Shown: positions 7,594-15,757 of the stretch, piece after piece | Layout: each line of letters starts with the position of its first letter | How positions within the stretch are numbered: the first letter of the stretch is position 1 | Source of the DNA: Bacteroidales bacterium | GTDB taxonomy: Bacteria > Bacteroidota > Bacteroidia > Bacteroidales > UBA10428 | Direction: 5' to 3' | DNA length: 17,621 nucleotides | Assembly (NCBI GenBank): GCA_016926235.1 | Contig: JAFGOZ010000165.1 | Location: 1-17,621 of the forward strand | Program-made: the position numbers and the translations under genes | The notes under the pieces: generated by a model | Told to the model about the DNA's origin: nothing | What the model saw: the letters and a program-made list of their open reading frames with translations, nothing else | Databases searched by the model: none

Positions 7594-8883
7594 ATGAAGG
7601 AAAAGGTCAAAGTTTTGTGGTTTTCGCGAACCCCCGGATTAGCTGAAAATAAATTAAAAAACCGTAATGTTGGAGGAGGTTGGATTAAGTCGCTTCAAAC
7701 ATTATTAAACAATCATCCAAAAATAGAATTAGCTATTTCTTTTTATACATTTGAATTACATGAAAAGGAGTTTTATCATGACGGCGTTAAATATTTTCCA
7801 ATAATTTTAAATAGGGGTGAATCAATCCTTCACAAAGCGTTATATAATTGGCGACATCGTAAAGTCTCTAAACAAGAGCTTGATCGCATGCAGGAAATTG
7901 TAGCTAGTTATAATCCTGATTTGATACATGTTTTTGGAACAGAATCAGCATTTGGTTTAATTTCTGAATATACTTCTAAGCCTACCATAATTCACTTACA
8001 AGGACTAATTGATCCTTGCTTTCGTAACTTTCTGCCACCATCTTATAGTTTTTGGCATGTGATTAAAAGGGCTAACTTAATGGAGTTCTTTTATGGAATA
8101 GGTCTCTTTCATGAATACCTGGTATTTAACACTTTAAGGAAACAGGAGAAAAGGATTTTTGAAGCCACGAAATATTACATGGGAAGAACTCGTTGGGATA
8201 AAAGCTATGTAGATGCAAAGACAAATAATGGGGTTTATTTCCATCTGGACGAAGTTATTCGTCCAGGGTTTTTTAACGAATCAACTTCATTATGTATATC
8301 TGGCAAATTCAAGATCATCACAACTATTAATCCGGCAGTATATAAAGGACTTGAACATATTCTGATAACCGCTCATTTGTTAAAGACAAAATCAATAATA
8401 GATTTTGAATGGATTGTTGCCGGAGTTGAATCTACACATTCTCTCATTTCTTTTTTTGAGTTAAAAGAGAAACTGAGTTTTAGTGAAAACAATGTAAGGT
8501 TTGTAGGAAAGAAAAGCGAAGTGGATTTGGTTAATGAATTGCGTTCAACTAATTTGTTTGTGCATCCATCTCATATCGATAACAGTCCCAATAGTGTTTG
8601 TGAGGCAATGGTAATGGGATTACCTGTTATTGCCAATAATGTTGGTGGTTTAAGTTCACTTATTAAGCATAAAATTGATGGATATTTGTATGAAAATGAT
8701 CCTATAGTATTGTTTTCTTATATAGTAGAAATATATAACAATTATGATGAGGCTAAAGAAATTGCAAGAAAAGGACAGATTACCGCGAGGCATCGTCACA
8801 ATCCGGAACTGATTATTTCTGGTCTTATGAGGATTTATAAAACTGTAATAAAAGCTGTTGATGGTCTTAGTTGTGATTTATAA
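7594..8883 (+). CDS. Glycosyltransferase, GT4-like (GT-B fold)
   Basis: 429 aa. The N-terminal Rossmann half includes VGGGW (26-30) and IHVFGTE (111-117), the acceptor side of GT-B enzymes. The C-terminal Glycos_transf_1 half (about 235-410) has VRFVGKK, then the region DNSPNSVCEAMVMGLPVIA, where the family ExxxxxxxE pair is Asp329/Glu337; Asp in the first place is an accepted variant. INPAVYKGLE (245-254) matches the loop that contacts the donor nucleotide. It is probably a cytoplasmic retaining transferase adding one sugar of the repeat unit; donor and acceptor cannot be read from sequence. Its 3' end overlaps the next gene by about 23 bp, so the two are translationally linked. Confidence 0.88.
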   Translation: MKEKVKVLWFSRTPGLAENKLKNRNVGGGWIKSLQTLLNNHPKIELAISFYTFELHEKEFYHDGVKYFPIILNRGESILHKALYNWRHRKVSKQELDRMQEIVASYNPDLIHVFGTESAFGLISEYTSKPTIIHLQGLIDPCFRNFLPPSYSFWHVIKRANLMEFFYGIGLFHEYLVFNTLRKQEKRIFEATKYYMGRTRWDKSYVDAKTNNGVYFHLDEVIRPGFFNESTSLCISGKFKIITTINPAVYKGLEHILITAHLLKTKSIIDFEWIVAGVESTHSLISFFELKEKLSFSENNVRFVGKKSEVDLVNELRSTNLFVHPSHIDNSPNSVCEAMVMGLPVIANNVGGLSSLIKHKIDGYLYENDPIVLFSYIVEIYNNYDEAKEIARKGQITARHRHNPELIISGLMRIYKTVIKAVDGLSCDL

Positions 8884-9475
8884 GATTATCAGAAGGATCA
8901 ATAGAACAATCATGCTATTATTCTATTATGTAATTACGCTATTAAGATTTTTATTTAATGGTGTGAATTTCCATTCTGATTTTACTTCCAGAGGAATTCC
9001 TTTTATTGATGTTGTTTTAGGAGGGAGAATGTTTATCGGTAGATCCTTTTCAATGAACAATACTAAATGGTTTAATCCTATTGGGAGAAGCCAGGAATGT
9101 TCTTTTTTTGTGGCTAAGAATGCTGAGTTGGTTATATCCGACCATGTGGGGATAAGTGGAACGGCTATAGTCTGTTCCCAAAAAATTTTTATAGGCAATT
9201 ATGTTAAAATTGGAGGAGGTTGTTGTATTTATGACACTGATTTTCACTCAATTGCGCCAGAGGAAAGAAAGGTTAAAGAGTTAGATATAAAAGGAGCCAT
9301 AAGTAAAGTTGTGATTATTGAAGACAATGTGTTTATTGGAGCTCATACAACCGTTTTAAAAGGCGTGGTAATTGGAGAGAATTCTATTATTGGAGCATGT
9401 TCAGTTGTAACAAAGTCAGTTCCTGCTAATCAAATTTGGGCTGGAAATCCTGCTAGATTTATTAAAAAATTATGA
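8861..9475 (+). CDS. Hexapeptide-repeat acyltransferase (left-handed beta-helix, LbH)
   Basis: 204 aa from ATG 8861. A short hydrophobic N-terminus (YKIIRR to FLFNG) is followed by left-handed beta-helix hexapeptide repeats, clearest at VISDHVGISGTAIV, IFIGNYVKIGGGC and, near the end, VVIEDNVFIGAHTTVLKGV with VIGENSIIGACSVVTKSV. The family ending GNPARFIKKL is present and the motif IYDTDFHSI carries the likely catalytic His of CatB/NodL/WcaF-type O-acetyltransferases. It probably O-acetylates a sugar of the repeat unit with acetyl-CoA. The frame opens with TTG at 8858, but ATG 8861 is a better start; ATG 8912, preceded by AGAAGGA at 8891-8897, is a second option giving 187 aa. It overlaps the preceding GT gene by 23 bp and the next gene by ATGA. 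Confidence 0.88.
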   Translation: MVLVVIYKIIRRINRTIMLLFYYVITLLRFLFNGVNFHSDFTSRGIPFIDVVLGGRMFIGRSFSMNNTKWFNPIGRSQECSFFVAKNAELVISDHVGISGTAIVCSQKIFIGNYVKIGGGCCIYDTDFHSIAPEERKVKELDIKGAISKVVIIEDNVFIGAHTTVLKGVVIGENSIIGACSVVTKSVPANQIWAGNPARFIKKL

Positions 9476-10746
9476 ATATCAAACTCTTAGGATATAATTC
9501 AATTACTCACCATCTTTTGTTTTTGGGGATGCTGGCGCTGTCGGGTTTTCCTTATTTCACATCAAATGAATTTTGCTACATTGGTTTTTTTATATTTTCA
9601 TTTCTTGTATTATTTGTTGAGAGAAGAACAATTGAGATTAAAAGGAACACCTTGTTGATAATAGGCATTCCACTATTGTTGATAGTTTTACAAGCGATTG
9701 TCTTTCGGTTTTTTACATTAATTACAATTATAGGATTTTGTCTGCGAATTTTTAGCGCTGTTTTAGTTATTCAGGTTCTTAGAAATAACTTTTTGTTTTA
9801 TTTCTTAAGGCACATGAAAGTTTTAACACTGTTAAGTTTTGTTGTGTATTTTCCTGTAGCATTGTTTCCTGGTTTTTACGAATTCTTACAAGATTCTTTA
9901 CCTGCAATATTTTCATTTCAGTATGAATTATGGGGAATGGAGATTGACCGTAAAACCTTGATACTGGTTAATCTTAATATGGATATGCCAGAATGGTTTC
10001 CGATAAGGAGAAACTGTGGTCCTTTTTGGGAACCTGGTGCTTTTGGGGGATTCCTAATGATCGCTTTAGTGGTTTCCACAATAAAAAATAAGGCATTATT
10101 TAAAACTGAAAACCTAGTTTTTATCGCAGGCATTTTAACAACTTTTTCAACAACTATATACATATCATTTTTTTCTTTCGTACTCATGTATTCTCTTATT
10201 AAGGAATCAAAAGTGAAAGCTTTTATAGCTCCCATCCTTGTGCTTATAGGATTTTTAGCATATATGAACTTGGGGTTTCTTAATGATAAAATTATGGGCG
10301 AAATATCTAATTTGCACATCTCAATAATAGAGAAGCAAGGAAATACCCGGATTGCAAGTGGATTTCTTGATATTTTGGAGTTCGCCGAGCATCCAATAAT
10401 TGGACGAGGACTATGGCCCGAGACCCGGGTTAATGTGCTATTTGAATATGTTGTTAGAAATAATGGATTAACCAATTTTTTAACTACATGGGGACTCCCT
10501 TTCTTTGTTTTTTTTCTTATGATGTTTTATAAGGGGTTTTATTGGTACGCTCGCTATAATGGCATGACTGGCCGAATAGCAGCAATTGCATTGGGTGTAA
10601 CATTATTAATTTTAATTGGAGAGAATTATTTTAATTTCATGTTTTTTTGGGCGTTTGCTATGATGTCTGTTTACTATAAACAAGAGTGGGACACAAAAAA
10701 GGATGGTTCTTTGCTAATTAACTCTGATGTAAAGGCGATCTTCTAA
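9472..10746 (+). CDS. Wzy-like O-antigen/capsule polymerase (O-antigen ligase superfamily)
   Basis: 424 aa, hydrophobic, about ten to twelve transmembrane segments; inner-membrane glycosyltransferase that joins repeat units in the periplasm. Two loop signatures support it: RRNCGPFWEPGAFGGFL (179-195), the R...G.xxEPG motif of Bacteroidota Wzy proteins, and the GNTRIASGF with EHPIIGRGL region (290-314), matching the R...HPIxGxG motif of the Wzy_C/O-antigen ligase domain. It starts with an ATGA overlap (9472-9475) with the acyltransferase gene, a sign of translational coupling. As the only such protein in the window and in a locus with Wzx and Wzz, it is better read as a polymerase than as the WaaL ligase. 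Confidence 0.87.
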   Translation: MNIKLLGYNSITHHLLFLGMLALSGFPYFTSNEFCYIGFFIFSFLVLFVERRTIEIKRNTLLIIGIPLLLIVLQAIVFRFFTLITIIGFCLRIFSAVLVIQVLRNNFLFYFLRHMKVLTLLSFVVYFPVALFPGFYEFLQDSLPAIFSFQYELWGMEIDRKTLILVNLNMDMPEWFPIRRNCGPFWEPGAFGGFLMIALVVSTIKNKALFKTENLVFIAGILTTFSTTIYISFFSFVLMYSLIKESKVKAFIAPILVLIGFLAYMNLGFLNDKIMGEISNLHISIIEKQGNTRIASGFLDILEFAEHPIIGRGLWPETRVNVLFEYVVRNNGLTNFLTTWGLPFFVFFLMMFYKGFYWYARYNGMTGRIAAIALGVTLLILIGENYFNFMFFWAFAMMSVYYKQEWDTKKDGSLLINSDVKAIF

Positions 10747-10759
10747 TTATTATTGAGTA

Positions 10760-11632
10760 ATGAGAATTGCGGTTTTGTTAGCGGTATATAACAGGAAAGT
10801 AAAAACCATTAGTTGTCTGGAATCATTGTTTCAGCAAAACATTCCTCCTGAGGTTCAACTTACGGTTTATCTTGTAGATGATGGAAGTAGGGATGGCACT
10901 CGGGATACTATTGCAGAATTATTTCCTTTAGTAAAGATAATTACCGGGACTGGCAATTTGTATTGGGCTGGAGGAATGCGTTTAGCATGGAGTGAAGCAT
11001 TAAAGAGTAAATACGATGGTTATATGCTTATTAATGACGATACCATCTTATATCCAAATTGTTTAGAACTGCTTCTTGAAGTAGATTCATATGTTATTAA
11101 TTCCTTTTTAAGACAAGGTGTTTATATCGGTAGTACCATATCTTCAACTGGAAATGTTGTAACCTATGGAGGATCAAAGTTAATAGGAATGTTTTCAGAT
11201 AAGTCTAGGCGAATAGTTCCTGATGGGGTGAATTTCTTGAATTGCGAGTTAGGTAATGCTAATATTATGTATGTACCATCTGGTGTTGTTAAAATCCTTG
11301 GAATTTTAAGTGATAAATACACACATGGAGTCGCCGATTATGATTACACATTATCGGCAGTTAAGAAAAAGATTCCAGTTATGGTTGCCCGTGAAATTTG
11401 TGGAGAATGCGAACACGATCATGGAAATAATTGGTTGCCGGGGGAGACTTTTCTAAAAGAACGTATTCAATATTTGAAAAGTCCCAAGGGCTTAGCCTAT
11501 TATGAGTATTTGTATTATATAAGAGTTCATTTTCCTTTTTATTTTCCAATTGCTTTTCTTAAGCTCTGGATGAAAACTTTGTTTCCTTTTATTTGGGATA
11601 AATGGAAAAAAAACAATTTTCAGACTAGATGA
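10760..11632 (+). CDS. Glycosyltransferase family 2 (GT-A fold)
   Basis: 290 aa. The GT2 opening IAVLLAVYNR (3-12), the nucleotide-binding VDDGSRDGT (39-47; Asp40/Asp41) and the metal-binding INDDT (91-95; Asp93/Asp94, in the DxD position) are intact. GNLYWAGGMRLAW (65-77) is typical of the rhamnosyltransferase-like GT2 branch found in surface polysaccharide loci. The later HGVADYDYTL region would hold the catalytic acidic residue. No transmembrane segment is clear, though the C-terminal stretch FPFYFPIAFLKLWMK is aromatic and hydrophobic and may attach to the inner membrane. It is likely an inverting enzyme adding one sugar to the lipid-linked unit. It begins 13 bp after the wzy-like gene. 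Confidence 0.9.
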   Translation: MRIAVLLAVYNRKVKTISCLESLFQQNIPPEVQLTVYLVDDGSRDGTRDTIAELFPLVKIITGTGNLYWAGGMRLAWSEALKSKYDGYMLINDDTILYPNCLELLLEVDSYVINSFLRQGVYIGSTISSTGNVVTYGGSKLIGMFSDKSRRIVPDGVNFLNCELGNANIMYVPSGVVKILGILSDKYTHGVADYDYTLSAVKKKIPVMVAREICGECEHDHGNNWLPGETFLKERIQYLKSPKGLAYYEYLYYIRVHFPFYFPIAFLKLWMKTLFPFIWDKWKKNNFQTR

Positions 11633-11668
11633 GTTAAAAGAGTTTTATCAGCAATTAAATTTCATTAT

Positions 11669-12823
11669 ATGAACAGGGTTTACAAACAAGAGGAGGGTAG
11701 GGTGCTAATTTTTACCCGAATATTAACAAGTTATAGAAAACCTTTTCTTGATTTGTTGCATCAGCGAGTTTCTTTTAAGCTGATTCATGGGAGGAATAAG
11801 TCTGGCATTAATCAACCCGTTGGGAGTTATTCGCAAGTTGTAAAGCTCATTCAATGGGGTAAAGGAGAGACTCAGGTTTTTATAGGTGGGGTGTTAAGTG
11901 TTTTTAATACAAATGTAAGGATTGTTGTTTATGAGTTTGCAATAGGTATAATTTCGTTTCCAATTGTATTTGTGTTAGCAAAGATTCTAAGAAAAAAAAT
12001 TGTCTTATGGTCTCATGGATATAATAGGAAGCGAGGTTTTTTTCCTGAATCCAATCTCCAGGATAAATACAGGTTGTTTCTGATGAAAAGAGTTAATGCA
12101 GTTATGGTGTATGGTGATTCAGATAAAACAATGCTATCAAAATATATTGATTCAAAAAAGATCTTTGCTGTCCACAATACCCTTGATACAAATTTTCTTT
12201 TTAAAATAAGAGATAATTTGGTTCTTGAAGGACGTACTGCAGTTAGAAAAAGACTGGGGATGGATAAGGCTTTTAATATTACTTACATCGGTAGATTGAT
12301 GAAGGACAAGAGACCTCTGGACTTAATTGAATTGCTAATGGAATGTAAAGTAAGAAATATTGGGAGTGTGGAGGTTTATTATGTGGGCGATGGTCCAATG
12401 AAAAGTGAACTCATAGAATGTGTTGATAAATTGCAGTTGGGAGAAGAAATCCATGTATTAGGTGAAATATACGACGATTACAGAAGTGGTGAAATATTGT
12501 TTTCGAGTGATTTAATGGTTATTACAGGGGTTGTTGGGTTAAGTGTTAATCATGCCTTTTGTTTCGATTGCCCGGTTATTACTTTTGATCCTAAAGTGTT
12601 TAAATCTCATGGTCCTGAAGTGGATTATATTAAAGATGGTTTTACTGGATTTTTCGTAAAGCCAGGTGATATAAATCAAATGGTTACAATTGTGGAGCGC
12701 TACATGAATGATAAAGACTGTCAAAAGCAGATAAGAACGAATGTTCGTAATTCAATTGAGAATGATTGTTCTATTGAGCAAATGGTTAGTAATTTCATGA
12801 CAGCATTGAATTCTTTAAATTAG
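11669..12823 (+). CDS. Glycosyltransferase, GT4-like, without the usual Glu pair
   Basis: 384 aa, GT-B fold. The N-terminal half contains KIVLWSHGYNR (110-120), where the His is typical of the acceptor pocket. The C-terminal half begins at ITYIGRLMKDKRP (204-216), with YYVGDGPMKSEL (237-248) and VLGEIYDDYR (263-272). The usual E-x7-E motif is replaced by G-x7-H in GVVGLSVNHAF (287-297), followed by HGPEVDYIKDG (314-324). I recall a GT4 subgroup with GLSxxHAF and HGPE motifs that naturally lacks these glutamates, so this is probably a working enzyme rather than a decayed one. It is the last gene before the 603-bp gene-free gap and probably ends the first gene group. Confidence 0.85.
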   Translation: MNRVYKQEEGRVLIFTRILTSYRKPFLDLLHQRVSFKLIHGRNKSGINQPVGSYSQVVKLIQWGKGETQVFIGGVLSVFNTNVRIVVYEFAIGIISFPIVFVLAKILRKKIVLWSHGYNRKRGFFPESNLQDKYRLFLMKRVNAVMVYGDSDKTMLSKYIDSKKIFAVHNTLDTNFLFKIRDNLVLEGRTAVRKRLGMDKAFNITYIGRLMKDKRPLDLIELLMECKVRNIGSVEVYYVGDGPMKSELIECVDKLQLGEEIHVLGEIYDDYRSGEILFSSDLMVITGVVGLSVNHAFCFDCPVITFDPKVFKSHGPEVDYIKDGFTGFFVKPGDINQMVTIVERYMNDKDCQKQIRTNVRNSIENDCSIEQMVSNFMTALNSLN

Positions 12824-13426
12824 TTCGGTTTCGAGACTGTTTTTGATTTACCTAAACAAAATGGAATCTGCATTGTCTTAGTCTGTTTATTGATATCTTG
12901 TTTAACAGAAATATTTTCATATTCAAGCTTTTGAGGTATTTAGTTGTTGTAGTAACTGTTTGTTTTTATTTAAATATGATAAGAGATAACTACATTGAAA
13001 TGAACCAAGGGATTATTTATCCAATTATGCTTTCCTTTGTGAGCATTTAATTCAGTAAATACTAAGTACATGACAAATCTAAGAAGTATTTATTAAAATC
13101 GCTGGTATCCAGAGTGTTTTAAAAGGCTGCACAGTTTTAGTAAGTCCATATTAAAAAAACTATAGACTTTTTTTTATGTTTTTCAGCTTTGTAAGGTTGA
13201 TGTTTTTATGCTCATCAATACCGACTAGATAAGTCCAGATAAATAGCCACGGTTATCATATAAAAAAATCAAGTCCTTTATACCTTTAGCGGCTACCTGC
13301 GCCTTCATGTTTCATCAATACGAATATAAAAAGGCACTTTATTTATTATGAGATCCTCAAACCAAATCTTATCAATGATGTTTTGTGAAGGAATATATGT
13401 TCGCAGATGATAATTAATATTGCTAA
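12824..13426. other. 603-bp stretch without a credible gene
   Basis: AT-rich DNA with stops in all frames every few tens of codons. It contains a weak terminator-like hairpin (13142-13175) and a short minus-strand frame (13225-13308, 27 codons, fairly coding-like composition, with Ala, Gly and Lys codons) that I cannot assign. No promoter pair of the TTTG/TAnnTTTG type was found before the next gene. Every other gap within the polysaccharide run is under 130 bp, so this is probably the site of a lost or exchanged gene, or a boundary between two gene modules. Confidence 0.55.
13142..13175 (+). terminator. Weak hairpin plus T-run in the gene-free gap
   Basis: AAGTC (13142-13146) pairs with GACTT (13165-13169); after one C/A mismatch ATA (13148-13150) can pair with TAT (13161-13163). 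Six T follow the stem at 13170-13175. The stem is AT-rich and imperfect, so termination would be inefficient, but it is the only candidate end for the transcript of the preceding glycosyltransferase gene. Confidence 0.3.
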
Positions 13427-14524
13427 ATGAAGAAAGTTTTATTCTTGCTACATATCCCAGGGCCTATTCATGGTTCTTCTATTATTGGACAATATATTTA
13501 CAAAAGTGCTTTAGTAAATAGTTGCTTTGACTGCCAGTACATCAACCTACTCGCTTCTAGTGATGTTTCAGATACGGGTAAAGTGGGTATAAAAAAATTT
13601 TTTCGGTTTTTCAATTTGTGGATTTCATTGCCTTATAAACTAATCGTTTCCAGACCTGATCTTTGCTATTTCGCGATTTCTGTAAATGGATGGGCTTTTC
13701 TTAAAGACTTATTGTTAGTTTTTTGGTTTCGCATATTTATGGTAGATATTGTCTATCATTTTCATAACAAGGGAATTGTAACGAATAGGAGGAAAATTAA
13801 GTACCATTTTGCCTATTGTTTCGCGTTTTATTATCAACATGCAATTGTTTTGTCTCCCAAATTGAAAGAGGACATAGCAGGTTATTTTGACAATTCAAAG
13901 ATTTTTGTTCTGCCAAATGGCATTAATTCTGATGAAGAGGCTTTGGGATGTTTAAATAAAGAAAAATTTAACAACATCCCTAATATTCTTTTTTTGTCGA
14001 ATTTGTTTCGTTCAAAAGGTATTTTTGTTTTACTTGACGCCCTATCGTTGTTAAAAAACAAAGACATTGAGTTTTCTTGCAATATAATTGGGGGTGAAGG
14101 CGATGTTTCGGTCATGGAAGTTGAGAACTACATTCGGGATCTTTTTTTGGACTCTTGTGTAAAATATCATGGGCGAAAAATCGGTGAGGAGAAGGATGTA
14201 TTTTTTAAAGATGCAAGTTTGTTTGTTTTTCCAACAGAAAACGAATGCTTTCCTCTTGTTCTTCTTGAAGCAATGAAATATGGACTCCCAATTATATCAT
14301 GTCACGTAGGAGGAATTGAAGATATGGTAAAGGAGGGAATAAATGGCTACTTAATTAATCCAAGAGATCATGACCTATTAGCCAATAAAATACAATCACT
14401 TTTGTTGGATGTAGAAAAAATGAAAGTTATTTCTGAATGTAATATGCGTGAATTCAAAGAGAACTACACACTACGAAATTTTGAAGAGAAATTATGTGTA
14501 ATTATTAACACTGTAACCAAATGA
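13427..14524 (+). CDS. Glycosyltransferase, GT4 family
   Basis: 365 aa, GT-B fold. The N-terminus KKVLFLLHIPGPIHGSS (2-18) is the glycine-rich first Rossmann loop of GT4 enzymes. VYHFHNKG (109-116) marks the acceptor pocket and VLPNGI (161-166) the linker to the C-terminal half. ILFLSNLFRSKGIF (187-200) contains the Arg/Lys that bind the donor phosphate, and the E-x7-E pair Glu273/Glu281 is intact in ENECFPLVLLEAMKYGLP, followed by HVGGIEDMV and GINGYLI. Full length for the family. It begins the second gene group after the long gap. Its stop codon overlaps an ATG (ATGA 14521-14524), but that ATG opens only a 28-codon frame, not the next glycosyltransferase frame. Confidence 0.9.
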   Translation: MKKVLFLLHIPGPIHGSSIIGQYIYKSALVNSCFDCQYINLLASSDVSDTGKVGIKKFFRFFNLWISLPYKLIVSRPDLCYFAISVNGWAFLKDLLLVFWFRIFMVDIVYHFHNKGIVTNRRKIKYHFAYCFAFYYQHAIVLSPKLKEDIAGYFDNSKIFVLPNGINSDEEALGCLNKEKFNNIPNILFLSNLFRSKGIFVLLDALSLLKNKDIEFSCNIIGGEGDVSVMEVENYIRDLFLDSCVKYHGRKIGEEKDVFFKDASLFVFPTENECFPLVLLEAMKYGLPIISCHVGGIEDMVKEGINGYLINPRDHDLLANKIQSLLLDVEKMKVISECNMREFKENYTLRNFEEKLCVIINTVTK

Positions 14525-14554
14525 AATCGTTTAAAACGGTTAAAGGTATAGGCT

Positions 14555-14917
14555 TTGGGATATTTACGGACTGTATCCAGGTTGTCGGAAATACTTATGC
14601 GATCTGATATTTTTATACTCGCATCGCATTTTGAAGGTTTACCTATGGCTTTGTTAGAGACTATGGCCGTGGGGATTGTTCCTGTTGTTACTGACGTAGG
14701 TTCAATAAAAAGTGTCGTTCAACAGGGGGTAAATGGCGTTATAGTAAATAAAAAGGACTCGAAAGATTTGTACGAAAAACTAAAAGAGATTATATCTGAT
14801 CCTGCATTGTTTCGCGTATTATCAAATAATGCACGAAATACCATTAAGGATAAGTGTGATATAAAAAGTTACGTTCAACAATTAAATGTTGTGTATAATA
14901 AGGTTGTTAGCGAATGA
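14555..14917 (+). pseudogene. Truncated GT4 glycosyltransferase, C-terminal domain only
   Basis: About 120 residues that match only the last third of a GT4 enzyme. GYLRTVSRLSEIL leads into SDIFILASHFEGLPMALLE with the E-x7-E pair Glu27/Glu35 intact, then VVTDVGSIKSVVQQGVNG and the C-terminal helices. The acceptor-binding N-terminal domain and the donor-phosphate Arg/Lys region, about 230 residues, are missing. In this frame a stop (TAG 14549-14551) lies directly upstream; the only starts are TTG 14555 and ATG 14597. The ATG that overlaps the preceding gene (14521) is in a different frame and ends at TGA 14605-14607. The simplest reading is a remnant left by a deletion; it is too divergent from the preceding GT4 to be a recent duplicate. 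An alternative, less likely, is a stand-alone half-enzyme. Confidence 0.75.
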
Positions 14918-14949
14918 TGTTCGTAGCATTTCGGTAAATTCTATGATAA

Positions 14950-15684
14950 ATGGATACTTGCAATGTTTTAGGTTATAACGTATTTTCTGGAGATGTTAAA
15001 AAGCTTATCTTTTCAGACTCTGATTCTACTATCATCAACACCATTAATGCATACTCGTATGTGATATCAAAGGGAGATCCTCTTTTTAAGGATGCATTAC
15101 TATCATCAGATATACTGTTGCCGGATGGTTTTTCTATAGTGATTGCTGCTCGTTTGTTAACAGGACGGATAATAGAGAAAATTGCGGGAGAAGATATTTT
15201 TTTTCAACTTTTGGAATTCTATAATAATGTTGGAGGGAAAGTGTTTTTTTTGGGAGCTAGCAATGAAACTCTTTTGAAGATTGAGCGACGATTACAAATT
15301 GAGTATTCCAAATTAGTATTTCGGTCTTTTTCACCTTCGTTCAAGAAGGAGTTTTCTATAGAAGAAAGTAGAGAAATGGTCGAGGAGATAAATTCATTTG
15401 CACCGGATGTATTGTTTGTTGGAATGACAGCCCCAAAACAGGAGAAGTGGGTTTATTTGAACAAAGGACGTATTAATACGAAGGTGATTTGCTCAATAGG
15501 AGCTGTTTTTGATTTCTATGCTGGGAGGGTAAAACGTCCACATCGGTTTTGGATTAGTCTTCGTTTAGAGTGGTTTATTCGTTTAATTCGTGAGCCCAAA
15601 CGATTGTGGCGTAGATATCTGGTCTATTCTCCCCGGTTTTTTATTGATTTAATTAAGGAAAAGATTAGTGAGCATAAGTCATAA
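14950..15684 (+). CDS. WecG/TagA/CpsF family glycosyltransferase (GT26)
   Basis: 244 aa, the full usual length. Family landmarks in order: NAYSYVISKGD (33-43), the catalytic-Asp loop LLPDGFSIV (56-64; Asp59), GKVFFLGAS (96-104), VLFVGMTAPKQEKW (154-167), then GAVFDFYAGRVKRPHRFW (184-201) and the C-terminal LEWFIRLIREPKRLWRRYL (206-224), the Arg-rich appendage that contacts the membrane and the lipid substrate. Characterised members move N-acetylmannosamine or its uronic acid from UDP onto GlcNAc-diphospho-undecaprenyl, as the second step of enterobacterial common antigen or teichoic-acid linkage synthesis. By analogy this enzyme probably adds an early sugar here; the donor is inferred. It starts at ATG 14950, 32 bp after the truncated GT4. 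Confidence 0.93.
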   Translation: MDTCNVLGYNVFSGDVKKLIFSDSDSTIINTINAYSYVISKGDPLFKDALLSSDILLPDGFSIVIAARLLTGRIIEKIAGEDIFFQLLEFYNNVGGKVFFLGASNETLLKIERRLQIEYSKLVFRSFSPSFKKEFSIEESREMVEEINSFAPDVLFVGMTAPKQEKWVYLNKGRINTKVICSIGAVFDFYAGRVKRPHRFWISLRLEWFIRLIREPKRLWRRYLVYSPRFFIDLIKEKISEHKS

Positions 15685-15757
15685 ATGCTAATATTTATTT
15701 AGTCAAATTACGAAATCATATTGATATACCATTTATTAAATCAAAGTACTGTTTTTT

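Noticed and set aside
8858..8860. TTG start for the acyltransferase
   Set aside because: An ATG follows directly at 8861 and needs no rare start codon.
9918..10475. 185-codon open frame on the minus strand within the wzy-like gene
   Set aside because: It lies wholly antisense to a gene with clear Wzy motifs, its product is low-complexity Ile/Ser/Lys sequence without a domain, and such shadows are common in AT-rich genes. The same holds for the antisense frames at 38-220, 3483-3812, 5719-5910, 8926-9247, 12539-12724, 13882-14115, 15883-16236 and 16324-16515, and the plus-strand frame 16766-17011.
13225..13308. 27-codon minus-strand frame as a transposase or other gene remnant
   Set aside because: I could not match it to any known transposase motif and no terminal inverted repeats flank it. 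It is mentioned only as part of the gap.
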